Source: Microvirga terrae
GTDB lineage: Bacteria; Pseudomonadota; Alphaproteobacteria; Rhizobiales; Beijerinckiaceae
Length of the DNA stretch: 64,000 nt
Assembly: GCF_013307435.2 (NCBI RefSeq)
Contig: NZ_CP102845.1
Location: 1,550,001-1,614,000 of the forward strand
Direction: 5' to 3'
The notes under the pieces were generated by a model, which made no database searches, was not told where the DNA came from, and saw only the letters and a program-made list of their open reading frames with translations. The position numbers and the translations under genes were made by a program. Shown here piece after piece: positions 49,766-58,741 of this stretch (position 1 is the stretch's first letter; each line of letters begins with the position of its first letter).

Positions 49766-50041
49766 ATGCGTATCGTGGTGGCCCTTGCCATCGTCTCAAG
49801 CCTTGTCATGGCCGTGCCGGCCGAAGCCCAGACGCGCCTGCCGCGCACGAGCCCGGCGGAACGGAACACGGATGCGATCAACCGGCGGATCCAGCAGGAT
49901 CAGCAGATCCTGGGCGTCGAGCAGGACATCCAGAGCAAAAGCAACCAGATCCGTCAGAATGTCGACCGGGATCGCCTTTTCGCCCCTCGCTATCTGCCTC
50001 CGGTGCCGCGTGCCGGCTGCGGGCGCGGGAGGATATGCTAG
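49766..50041 (+). CDS. Small secreted protein of unknown function
   Basis: 91 residues from the ATG at 49766 with GGAGAGGA upstream. Signal peptide RIVVALAIVSSLVMAVPAEAQ (cleavage after AEA). The mature part is polar, arginine/glutamine-rich with a helical stretch (INRRIQQDQQILGVEQDIQ), and ends with two cysteines (CGRGRIC). Likely periplasmic. I do not recognise the family. Its TAG stop is embedded in CTAG with the convergent thioesterase stop. Confidence 0.7.
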   Translation: MRIVVALAIVSSLVMAVPAEAQTRLPRTSPAERNTDAINRRIQQDQQILGVEQDIQSKSNQIRQNVDRDRLFAPRYLPPVPRAGCGRGRIC

Positions 50042-50580
50042 TGGCGCGTGCCTGACGCCGACAGGGCATCCTGAATCTCGGCCTTGTGCGGAATGCCGAT
50101 GACCCGGCCCAGGGCCTGCGGCTTCGTCAGCCGGGCATGGGTCGCCTTCATCACGGCGAGGTTGGCCGCGATGTCGTCGGGGAAGGGGCAGACCTTCCGG
50201 GTTTCCATGTCCACGTGGAGGGAAAGCCCCTCCATGGACGCCGCCACCCAGCCCTCGGTGGCGTGGCGGATCTCCAGATAATAGTGGATGCGCTTCTCGT
50301 CGAAATCGACCAGCTGAAGCGTGACGCGCACGCGGTCGTGCATCTTCAGCTCGCGCTTGTAGAGCGTATGGATCTCGGCGGCGAAGAACGATGCCCGGCG
50401 CTTTTCCAGGTAATCGTGGCCGAGCCCCACGAGGCTGAAGCCTTCCTCGACGGCCCGGTCGAAGAGCACGTGGTAATAGGCCATGTTCATGTGGCCGTTA
50501 TAGTCGATCCAGGCGGGTTCGACCCGCATCGTCGAGGACACGAAGGGCGCAAAGAAAAACACGGGCGTGCGCTTGTCCAT
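50038..50580 (-). CDS. 4HBT-type acyl-CoA thioesterase
   Basis: 180 residues from the ATG at 50580. Hotdog fold of the YbgC/4-hydroxybenzoyl-CoA group, with the conserved WIDYNGHMNMAYYHVLFDRA block whose aspartate is catalytic in this family. Many alphaproteobacterial members are annotated as thioesterases with carnitine dehydrogenase or acyl-CoA context; no such neighbour here. Cytoplasmic. The stop shares CTAG (50038-50041) with the small secreted protein gene. Confidence 0.85.
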   Translation of the reverse strand: MDKRTPVFFFAPFVSSTMRVEPAWIDYNGHMNMAYYHVLFDRAVEEGFSLVGLGHDYLEKRRASFFAAEIHTLYKRELKMHDRVRVTLQLVDFDEKRIHYYLEIRHATEGWVAASMEGLSLHVDMETRKVCPFPDDIAANLAVMKATHARLTKPQALGRVIGIPHKAEIQDALSASGTRH

Positions 50581-50763
50581 GGTCAGTGCCGTCCCTCGAC
50601 GCCGCTCAGGCGGGCATTCCTTTCCTGACGGGACAGGAATGTTAGCACATTCAGGCGTGTTGCGAAGGAGGGGTGCGGCATCTTTCTCATCCGGAGTGTT
50701 GCCTTTGCAACGGTTCTGATAGCTATGGGAAGAACGAGCATCACAACCGGATCTGAAGCCTTC

Positions 50764-52179
50764 ATGAATACCTTCCAAGCGACCGCCCGTCAGAAAGCCA
50801 CGGACGCCTCCGTGGCCGCTCTGTCATCCGCCCTGTCCGGGCGTTTCGGCGACCGGGTCGTGACCTCGGCCGCCGTGCGCGAGCAGCACGGACATACCCT
50901 GACCTGGGTGAAGAACCAGCCGCCGGACATCGTGGTCTACCCGCGCACGACGGAGGAGGTTTCGGAGATCGTCAAACTCTGCGCCGAGCACGAGGTTCCG
51001 ATCATCCCCTATGGGACCGGCACGTCTCTGGAAGGCCATATCAACGCGCCCTACGGGGGCGTTTCCATCGATCTCAGCCTGATGAAGCGGATCATCGCCG
51101 TCCACGACGAGGACCTGGACTGCGTGGTCGAGGCGGGCGTGACCCGCAAGGAGCTGAACGAGTTCCTGCGCGACAAGGGCCTGTTCTTCCCCATCGATCC
51201 GGGGGCCGACGCCTCCATCGGCGGCATGGTGGCGACCCGGGCGTCCGGCACCAATGCGGTCCGCTACGGGACCATGAAGGACGTGGTGCTCTCGCTCACC
51301 GCCGTGCTTCCCGATGGCGAGATCGTCAAGACGGGAAGCCGCGCCAAGAAGAGCTCGGCGGGCTACGACCTGACCCGCCTCCTTGTCGGCTCGGAGGGGA
51401 CGCTCGGCATCGTCACCGAGATCACCCTGAAGCTCCACGGCATCCCGGAGGCGATCTCGGCCGGCATCTGCCCGTTCCCGTCCGTGAAGGCGGCCTGCGA
51501 TGCGGTGATCATGACGATCCAGACCGGCATCCCGGTGGCCAGGATCGAGCTGCTCGACGAGGTCCAGGTGCGGGCGGTCAACCTCCATGCCAAGCTCTCC
51601 CTGCCCGAGAGCCCGCTGCTGCTCCTGGAATTCCACGGTTCCGAGGCCGGGGTGCAGGAGCAGGCCGAGCGGTTCGGCGAGATCGCAGCCGAGTTCAGCG
51701 GCGGCCCGTTCGAATGGGCCACGAAGTCGGAAGAGCGGTCCCGGCTCTGGCAGGCCCGGCACGACGCCTATTGGGCCGCCAAGGGCCTGCGACCCGGGGC
51801 CCAATCGGTCGCGACCGATGTCTGCGTGCCGATCTCGCGCCTCGCCGAATGCGTGGATGCCACCAAGCAGGACATCCTGGCCAGCGGCCTGATCGCCCCC
51901 ATCGTGGGCCATGTGGGTGACGGCAACTTCCACGTCCAGCCCCTGGTGAACGCCGATGATCCGGCGGAAATCGAGGCCTGCGAGGCTTTCGTGGACCGGC
52001 TCGTGCGGCGGGCGGTGGCCATGGAGGGGACCTGCACGGGCGAGCACGGCGTGGGGCAGAAGAAGATGAAGTACCTGGAGCTGGAGCATGGGCCGGCCGC
52101 CCTGGCCCTCATGCGCGTCTTGAAACAGGCGATCGATCCTCACAACATCATGAACCCGGGCAAGATCATCGCGCTTTGA
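50764..52179 (+). CDS. FAD-linked D-lactate/glycolate-type dehydrogenase
   Basis: 471 residues from the ATG at 50764; an ATG at 50725 would add 13 residues and neither has a strong ribosome site. PCMH-type FAD domain (VVYPRTTEEVSEIVKLCAEHEVPIIPYGTGTSLEGH in two parts, DPGADASIGGMVATRASGTNAVRYGTMKDVVL) and a C-terminal FAD-oxidase domain with HVGDGNFH and GTCTGEHGVGQKKMKYLE. Resembles cytochrome-type D-lactate dehydrogenase and GlcD; the substrate (D-lactate, glycolate or another 2-hydroxy acid) cannot be fixed without GlcE/F partners, which are absent here. Confidence 0.88.
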   Translation: MNTFQATARQKATDASVAALSSALSGRFGDRVVTSAAVREQHGHTLTWVKNQPPDIVVYPRTTEEVSEIVKLCAEHEVPIIPYGTGTSLEGHINAPYGGVSIDLSLMKRIIAVHDEDLDCVVEAGVTRKELNEFLRDKGLFFPIDPGADASIGGMVATRASGTNAVRYGTMKDVVLSLTAVLPDGEIVKTGSRAKKSSAGYDLTRLLVGSEGTLGIVTEITLKLHGIPEAISAGICPFPSVKAACDAVIMTIQTGIPVARIELLDEVQVRAVNLHAKLSLPESPLLLLEFHGSEAGVQEQAERFGEIAAEFSGGPFEWATKSEERSRLWQARHDAYWAAKGLRPGAQSVATDVCVPISRLAECVDATKQDILASGLIAPIVGHVGDGNFHVQPLVNADDPAEIEACEAFVDRLVRRAVAMEGTCTGEHGVGQKKMKYLELEHGPAALALMRVLKQAIDPHNIMNPGKIIAL

Positions 52180-52261
52180 CGGTGGAACACGCGGAACGGC
52201 GCTCCCGGTCCTCGGCGTCATGGGGTAGGACGTGTCACGGTAACGGAGAAAAGGCAGCCTC

Positions 52262-55200
52262 TTGCGCGATATCCTGACGATCATCGCATCCATCGTGATC
52301 CTGATCCTGGCGATCGCCGTAGCGGCGCCTCCCTTCGTCGACTGGGAGGCTCATCGCGACACGATCGACCGGATGATCTCGCGCGCATCCGGCACCGAGG
52401 CTCGCACCGAAGGCGACATCGGCATCCGGCTCCTGCCCGAGCCCCGCTTGACCCTCGGGCGCCTGAGGCTCGGCGGCAAGACGCCGGATTCGCCGGTTCT
52501 CACCGCCGACGGGGTCCGGGCCGAGGTAGCCCTAACCCCTCTGCTCCGAGGCGAGGTGCGGTTCACGGAGACGCGGGTGGGCCGGGCCGATATCCGCATC
52601 CCGGTCTCGGGCGACGGTGACTGGCGCCTGCCGCCCGATCTCGTATCGGGCAGCGGCCGCGGCCGCGAGTGGGCCATCGAGAACCTCACCGTGGCCCAGC
52701 TTCTGGTCACGACGCAGAGTGCCAGCACCGGCCGCACCAACCAGGCCTTCGCCGAGAACGTCGCCATCGAGGGCCAGAGGCTGATCGGCCCCTGGCGGGT
52801 CGAGGGGACGACCTCCGGGGTGCCGTTCCGGCTCGTCACGGGAGAACTGGCCGAGGACAAGACCGTTCAGGTCAAGCTCTCGGGTGGAGGCGACAATTAT
52901 CCGCGCTTCGACATCGACGCCCGGCTGGGGCTGAACGAAGGAAGCGGCGAGGCCGCGACCCCGCAGGTCGCCGGCAAGGCGAAGGTCCTCTTCGGCCCTC
53001 CGGCTCAGATCGCAGCCGCGGGCATTCCGATCCCGATCGCGGTCGAAACCGAATTCAAGACGGTGCCTGGCGCCGTCGAGCTCAACCCGGCCAGCCTCGA
53101 GGCCGGCGAGGGCGGCGCCAGCCTGCGCATGACCGGACAAGGTCGGATCGGTCTCAACGATCCCCGCATCTCCCTGAAGCTCGAAGGCCGCCGGCTTGAT
53201 GCGGACAGCTTCATCCTGTCCGGGAACGGGCAGGATTTTAAGAGCCGGCTGCAAGGATGGTCCCTGCCGCTGATCCGGGTGCCGATCGATCTCGATCTCA
53301 AGATCGACAGCATCGGCCTGGGCCAGGAGGATCTGTCGAACGCGGTCCTGCGGCTGTCTCTCGACACGGGCCGGGCGACTCTCGACCGGATCGAGTTCAA
53401 TGCTCCTGGCGAGACCAGGGTGGCGATCGAAGGACAGCTCGGCCTGACCACCCGGGGCGGCATCAACGGCAAGGTGGCCCTGGCCTCCAACGGGTCCGAC
53501 CGTCTGGCGCGCTATCTTGCGCGCATCGGCCTCAACTCGCCGCTGCTCAGGGTGCTCGACGGACGTCCCGTCGAGGCCTCTTCGGAGATCGCCTTCTCGA
53601 ACCCCGTCCTGTCCTTCAACCGTCTGCGCCTCAAGACGGGCGAATCGGTCCTGACCGGGAACGCCCGCTATACGGCGCCGGAGGCCAGCGAGCGCGGCAA
53701 GCTGGAGGCCCAGGTGGCGATCCAGGGCCTGAACCTCGACGACCTGCCGCAGGTGTCGAGCGTCTTCCAGGCGACCGAGAACCTCGACGTCGGCTTCATC
53801 CTGGACGCCCGCGGCGTCAGTGCAGGCAAGAGCCCCGCCACCGGCCGGATCTCAGCCCGCATCCTGTCGGACGGGCCGGCGCTCATGGTCGAGACCCTCG
53901 ACATCGTCGATCTCGCCGGGGCCAATGCCCGGGTGCGAGGGCGGATCGCCCCGGACGGTTCGGGGCAGATCACCGGAAAGGTCACCGCCCAGCGCGCCAA
54001 TCCTCTGGTCGACCTCTTGGGAAGCGTATGGATCGGCGGAATCTCGAAGCTCGTCCCCACCTTCGTCCGTGAGGGCGCGCTCGATCTCGATGTCACGTCG
54101 GAGCGCGTCGCACCGGCGCCCGGGTCGACGGAGCTGCGCCTGCGCACGACCGCGAAGGGGCGGGTGGCCGGAGGGCCGTTCGAAGGGCAGGTCGACTCCC
54201 TCGACGGGCGGACCGAGAGCCTCACCATCGCGTTGTCGGCCGAGAATACGGGGCGCTGGGTCAACCGGGCGACCATGGCCGGGCTGAACCGGCCCTCCCG
54301 GGTCGACCTCCGGGGCACCCGGGTCGGGTCCGGATTGTTCAACGTCACCCTCGCGGGGGACATTGCCGGCGCCAAGGTCGCGACGACACGCCCCTTCGCC
54401 CTGAGCGAGGCGGATGACGTGGTGGACAGCGGCGAGGTCGAGATCTCGACGCCCGACATCACGCCCTTCCTGCTTCTCCTCGGGGACGGGGCGGGGGTCG
54501 CACCGCCGGTACCCGTGACCGGCCGCGTCACCCTGGGCCGGGAGCGGGGCGCGACCCTGCTCGACGTCAACGGCAAGGTCTCGAGCGACAACGTGCAGGC
54601 ACGCCTCGTCGCGGCCTCCCGGTCGGAGATCAGCGGCGACGTCTCCCTCGGGCGGCTGTCCCTGCCATGGCTCGTGGCCGCCCTGTCGCTCAACGTGCCG
54701 GGAGACCAGAGCGCCACGGCGATCTGGTCGACCGCCCGCTTCGGGCAAAGTGGGCGCCTCGTCTCCGGCGGGCAGGTGACGGTCCGGGTCGGGGCCCTCG
54801 AGCTGGGCCGCGGCCTTCAGGCCAGCCGCGCCTCCTTCGTGCTCGGAGCGCAATCGGACGGGATCTCCATTCGCAATCTCGACGCCACCATCGGGTCGGG
54901 CCGGATCACGGGTTCGGCCGCTATCACACGGCAGGAAGGCACGGCCACCATCGTAGGCGAAGGCGCCCTGGAGAAGGTCCCCCTGTGGGCCCTGACCGGA
55001 GCCTCGCCGTTCGAGGCCGTTCTGTCGGGTCCGCTCCGATTCGGGGCTGCTGGCACGAGCCTGTCCGAACTCGTGGCCAATCTCGGCGGTGCCGGCGACT
55101 GGCAGGTCACCAATCTGCGCCTTCCCGCGGCCGACCCGACCGTGTTCGATAAGGCGCTCAAGCGGGCGCTCGCCGAGAACGATCCCCTGGCCGAGGGCAA

Positions 55201-55825
55201 GGCGGAAGCGATTTTCGGGATCGAACTCGGCCGGGCTCCCTTCAATGCGGCGCCGATCAAGACCTCGGCCGCCCTCGTCGGCGGAATGCTGCGGCTCTCG
55301 CCCTTCGTGGCCGAGAGCGGGTCGGCCACCTGGCAGGGCGCCGTCACCTACGATCTGAAGACCCTGCAGCTCGATGCCCGCGGAGCTCTCACCGCCAAGT
55401 CCTCGCCTCCGGAATGGGTCGGTGCGCCGCCCTCGGTCGGATTGAGCTGGCAGGGCTCCCTCTCGGCGCCCGTTCGTCAGATCGACGCGGGCCCGTTCCG
55501 CAACGGACTGGCCGCCATCGTGCTCAAGCGCGAGCTGGAGAAGATCGAGGCGTTCGAGCGCGCCGCGGCCGAACGTCAGCGCCAGATCGACGCGCAGCGC
55601 GAGGCCGAGCGGCAGAGGGCCAAGGCGGCCGAGGAAGAGGCTCTCCGCCAGGCCCGGGCCCGGGCGGAAGCCGAGCGCGCCCGCCGGGATGCGGAGCGGC
55701 TGCAACAGGAGCAGCGGAACCAGCCGGAGCAGGAGACCGCCCCCTCGCCGGCCGCCGCGCCGCCCCTGACCCCGCCAGTGCAGATCGGCCCGCCGCCCTC
55801 GGTCTACGGGACGCCCACGCGATAG
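52262..55825 (+). CDS. Large AsmA-like protein
   Basis: 1187 residues, TTG start at 52262 with AAAGG upstream. One N-terminal membrane span (ILTIIASIVILILAIAVAAPPFV), the AsmA-family N-terminal block (WEAHRDTIDRMISRASGTEARTEGDI), then about 1000 residues of repeated beta-rich segments with alternating polar and glycine residues, ending in an AsmA_2-like region. The last 90 residues are a charged helix (KRELEKIEAFERAAAERQRQ, then A/E/R heptads) followed by a proline tail. AsmA relatives bridge the inner and outer membranes and move phospholipids or modulate outer membrane assembly. Monocistronic as far as can be seen. Confidence 0.87.
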   Translation: MRDILTIIASIVILILAIAVAAPPFVDWEAHRDTIDRMISRASGTEARTEGDIGIRLLPEPRLTLGRLRLGGKTPDSPVLTADGVRAEVALTPLLRGEVRFTETRVGRADIRIPVSGDGDWRLPPDLVSGSGRGREWAIENLTVAQLLVTTQSASTGRTNQAFAENVAIEGQRLIGPWRVEGTTSGVPFRLVTGELAEDKTVQVKLSGGGDNYPRFDIDARLGLNEGSGEAATPQVAGKAKVLFGPPAQIAAAGIPIPIAVETEFKTVPGAVELNPASLEAGEGGASLRMTGQGRIGLNDPRISLKLEGRRLDADSFILSGNGQDFKSRLQGWSLPLIRVPIDLDLKIDSIGLGQEDLSNAVLRLSLDTGRATLDRIEFNAPGETRVAIEGQLGLTTRGGINGKVALASNGSDRLARYLARIGLNSPLLRVLDGRPVEASSEIAFSNPVLSFNRLRLKTGESVLTGNARYTAPEASERGKLEAQVAIQGLNLDDLPQVSSVFQATENLDVGFILDARGVSAGKSPATGRISARILSDGPALMVETLDIVDLAGANARVRGRIAPDGSGQITGKVTAQRANPLVDLLGSVWIGGISKLVPTFVREGALDLDVTSERVAPAPGSTELRLRTTAKGRVAGGPFEGQVDSLDGRTESLTIALSAENTGRWVNRATMAGLNRPSRVDLRGTRVGSGLFNVTLAGDIAGAKVATTRPFALSEADDVVDSGEVEISTPDITPFLLLLGDGAGVAPPVPVTGRVTLGRERGATLLDVNGKVSSDNVQARLVAASRSEISGDVSLGRLSLPWLVAALSLNVPGDQSATAIWSTARFGQSGRLVSGGQVTVRVGALELGRGLQASRASFVLGAQSDGISIRNLDATIGSGRITGSAAITRQEGTATIVGEGALEKVPLWALTGASPFEAVLSGPLRFGAAGTSLSELVANLGGAGDWQVTNLRLPAADPTVFDKALKRALAENDPLAEGKAEAIFGIELGRAPFNAAPIKTSAALVGGMLRLSPFVAESGSATWQGAVTYDLKTLQLDARGALTAKSSPPEWVGAPPSVGLSWQGSLSAPVRQIDAGPFRNGLAAIVLKRELEKIEAFERAAAERQRQIDAQREAERQRAKAAEEEALRQARARAEAERARRDAERLQQEQRNQPEQETAPSPAAAPPLTPPVQIGPPPSVYGTPTR

Positions 55826-55918
55826 GGCCGGTTGGGCAAGCCTCATGGGCCGGGGCGCCATGCCCTGGAGCCACCCTCCGCCCGTCTTGGCGCGCTCCGC
55901 CTGTGCTGACACCCACCA

Positions 55919-56009
55919 CGTCATGGCCGGGCTGGTCCCGGCCATCCCGCTCATGTGAAGCGCCGTGCCTTACGGATCGAGATCACCGGCCCAAGGCCGG
56001 TGATGACGT
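55919..56009. repeat. Mosaic double-hairpin repeat
   Basis: Well-preserved copy: TCATGGCCGGGCTGGTCCCGG, then a variable middle, then ATCACCGGCCCAAGGCCGGT. It begins about 95 bp past the AsmA-like stop. Confidence 0.85.
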
Positions 56010-56064
56010 GCGGAGGGTCGGAGTGGTGGACAGGTGTGGGTGCGGTGATGTTCCACCTTTGTTC

Positions 56065-56093
56065 TTGACGGCGGGTGCAAGCTAAGCTATATC
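56065..56093 (+). promoter_or_regulatory. Strong housekeeping-type promoter
   Basis: TTGACG (56065-56070), a 17-base spacer, TATATC (56088-56093) with a C before it. This is close to the cTTGACN17cTATAT pattern of alphaproteobacterial stable-RNA genes. No protein gene follows, so an RNA product is expected. Confidence 0.7.
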
Positions 56094-56099
56094 GTTGTT

Positions 56100-56242
56100 C
56101 AGATCGGTTCCTTCGAGGGGCGCGCTCGCGAGGCGTCGCAAGTGTGGGAGCCGGCACGGTCCTGCGACAGGCTTCGCACCCCTGGGCGCGCAGGAGGCCG
56201 ACCTTGGGCTCCGTCCAGCTGGTCCGCCTGAAAAGAACCGTG
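56100..56242 (+). ncRNA. Rod-like RNA candidate, possibly 6S RNA
   Basis: Starting 7 bases after a strong promoter, about 140 nt fold as one rod: CGGTTC (56105-56110) pairs with GAACCG (56235-56240); GGCG (56119-56122) with CGCC (56225-56228); GGAGCC (56147-56152) with GGCTCC (56207-56212); TCCTGCG (56160-56166) with CGCAGGA (56189-56195). The unpaired middle (24 nt on one side, 12 nt on the other) resembles the central bubble of 6S RNA, which binds RNA polymerase as an open-promoter mimic. Size and promoter fit. I did not find a sequence signature that proves 6S, so the name stays open. Confidence 0.45.
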
Positions 56243-56324
56243 CGCGACGAGCAGCTTGGCTCTCGCTTATCACCTCAGACATCGAGCCGGGCTGCCACTC
56301 GCGCCACCCTCGATCATCCTGAAG

Positions 56325-56346
56325 GCTCGCAGCGCAAGCTGCGGGC
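56325..56346. other. GCAA-tetraloop hairpin, repeat-like
   Basis: GCTCGCAGC-GCAA-GCTGCGGGC: nine pairs (one G-T) closed by a GNRA loop. The preceding ATCATCCTGAAG resembles one half of dispersed palindromic repeats found in related genomes. It could also end the RNA that starts at 56100, but no T-run follows. Confidence 0.45.
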
Positions 56347-56428
56347 CCGCTGGTGCTGCTCTTTGACATCAGCACAGATCGCAAACCCGCACCGCAGCGC
56401 GACGCTCCCCCGTCACCCGACCCTGCCC

Positions 56429-56782
56429 CGTCATGGCCGGCCCTGTGCCGGCCATCCCGATCAGAAAAGCGCGGCGCCTCAAGCAATCGAGATCACCGAG
56501 ACACGCCCGGTGATGACCGGGAGAGGGGATCAGGGCGGGCCCATCCCGATACGAAAAGGCGCGGCGCCCTACAGAAGCGGGATCACCGGGACAAGCCCGG
56601 TGATGACGCGGAGAGGATCAAGGTGGGCCATTCCGATCCGGTGAGGCGCGGCGCTCCACACATTGAGATCACCGGCACGAGGCCGGTGATGACCGTGAGG
56701 GGGCCAGGTCCCGCGATCCCGATCCGGATCAGTACAGAGTCTCACAGCAGCGGCAGCGCCGAGACACGCCGGGTGACGACGG
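56429..56782. repeat. Cluster of four mosaic repeats
   Basis: Four consecutive units (about 56429-56518, 56540-56609, 56626-56695, 56706-56782). The first has both hairpins; the second and third have lost most of the left hairpin but keep the gcgcggcg core and the right ATCACCGG...CCGGTGAT hairpin; the fourth is decayed. Spacing of about 80-110 bp suggests growth by tandem copying or repeated insertion next to each other. Confidence 0.85.
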
Positions 56783-56803
56783 CGGAGGCCTCGCGGGCCA
56801 TCG

Positions 56804-57055
56804 CTAGGGCTGAGTGACGCCGTCCGACGAGTGCGTGCCCAGCCGCCGGCGCAGGTCCGTCAGGACGAAGACCCGGATTGCCGAGGAAAGGTTCTGGTCG
56901 CCCCGGTCGGCATCGATGCGCCCGATCAGGGACTGGATGGACATTCTGTCTCGTTCGGCGATCTCCCTCAGCCCTTCCCAGAAGGGCTGCTCGAGGGAGA
57001 TGCTCGTCCGGTGGCCGGCAATGGAGACGGATCGTTTGACGATGCCGAAGCCCAT
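56804..57055 (-). CDS. Ribbon-helix-helix domain protein
   Basis: 83 residues, ATG at 57055 directly abutting the DUF4169 stop. IVKRSVSIAGHRTSISLEQPFWEGLREIAERDRMSIQSLIGRI reads as a ribbon-helix-helix fold: a short beta strand (HRTSISL) followed by two helices, as in the RHH_4 family. Such proteins bind DNA as dimers through the strand. It is the last of fumC-DUF4169-RHH, an arrangement common in Hyphomicrobiales. Target unknown. Confidence 0.87.
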   Translation of the reverse strand: MGFGIVKRSVSIAGHRTSISLEQPFWEGLREIAERDRMSIQSLIGRIDADRGDQNLSSAIRVFVLTDLRRRLGTHSSDGVTQP

Positions 57056-57244
57056 TCACGCCTTCTCGGGGTCGTCGCGCTGATGCGCATCGAGGCGGCT
57101 CTTCGCCAGATCCCGCTCGGCCTTGGTCAGGTTCTTCTCGGCCTTGGTGCGGCCGAACGCGATGCGGTTCTGGTCGGCGCGGACCTCTTTCTCGGCCCGC
57201 GCCTTGTGCTTGCGCGCCCGGCGCAGATTGATGATCTCTGCCAT
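57056..57244 (-). CDS. DUF4169 family protein
   Basis: 62 residues starting MAEIINLRRARKHKARAE, the hallmark of DUF4169. Almost all charged, likely one long helix with K/R/E/A. It begins 14 bp after the fumC stop and ends directly at the RHH start (TGAATG), so the three are co-transcribed. Function unknown; the link to the RHH partner hints at a regulator accessory. Confidence 0.88.
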   Translation of the reverse strand: MAEIINLRRARKHKARAEKEVRADQNRIAFGRTKAEKNLTKAERDLAKSRLDAHQRDDPEKA

Positions 57245-57258
57245 GGCGCGAGTCTAGC

Positions 57259-58653
<1,395 letters not shown>

Positions 58654-58741
58654 CCTGACCTCTTTCGATGGAGTTGCGTGTTCTTATCTCAATTGATGGC
58701 GCTCGCAACCGCGAACGCGCATGGAGGCCTTGTAAAATCGC

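Larger units (their letters stand above)
55826..56803. other. 978-bp gap without protein gene
   Basis: Between AsmA-like and RHH genes. Contents: a mosaic repeat (55919-56009), a strong promoter (56065-56093) in front of a rod-like RNA candidate (56100-56242), a GCAA-tetraloop hairpin with a repeat-like flank (56325-56346), and a run of four partial or complete mosaic repeats (56429-56782). Open frames here have repeat-derived composition and no recognisable protein. Confidence 0.75.

Noticed and set aside
52187-52214. EcfG promoter upstream of the AsmA-like gene
   Set aside because: GGAAC is present twice but the -10 position reads CGGT or GGCG, not (C)GTT.
56100-56242. Signal recognition particle (4.5S) RNA
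   Set aside because: No GGAAG tetraloop with the AGCAG asymmetric loop could be found.
55826-56803. Protein genes in the 978-bp gap
   Set aside because: The open frames span repeats, lack ribosome sites and have no recognisable domains.
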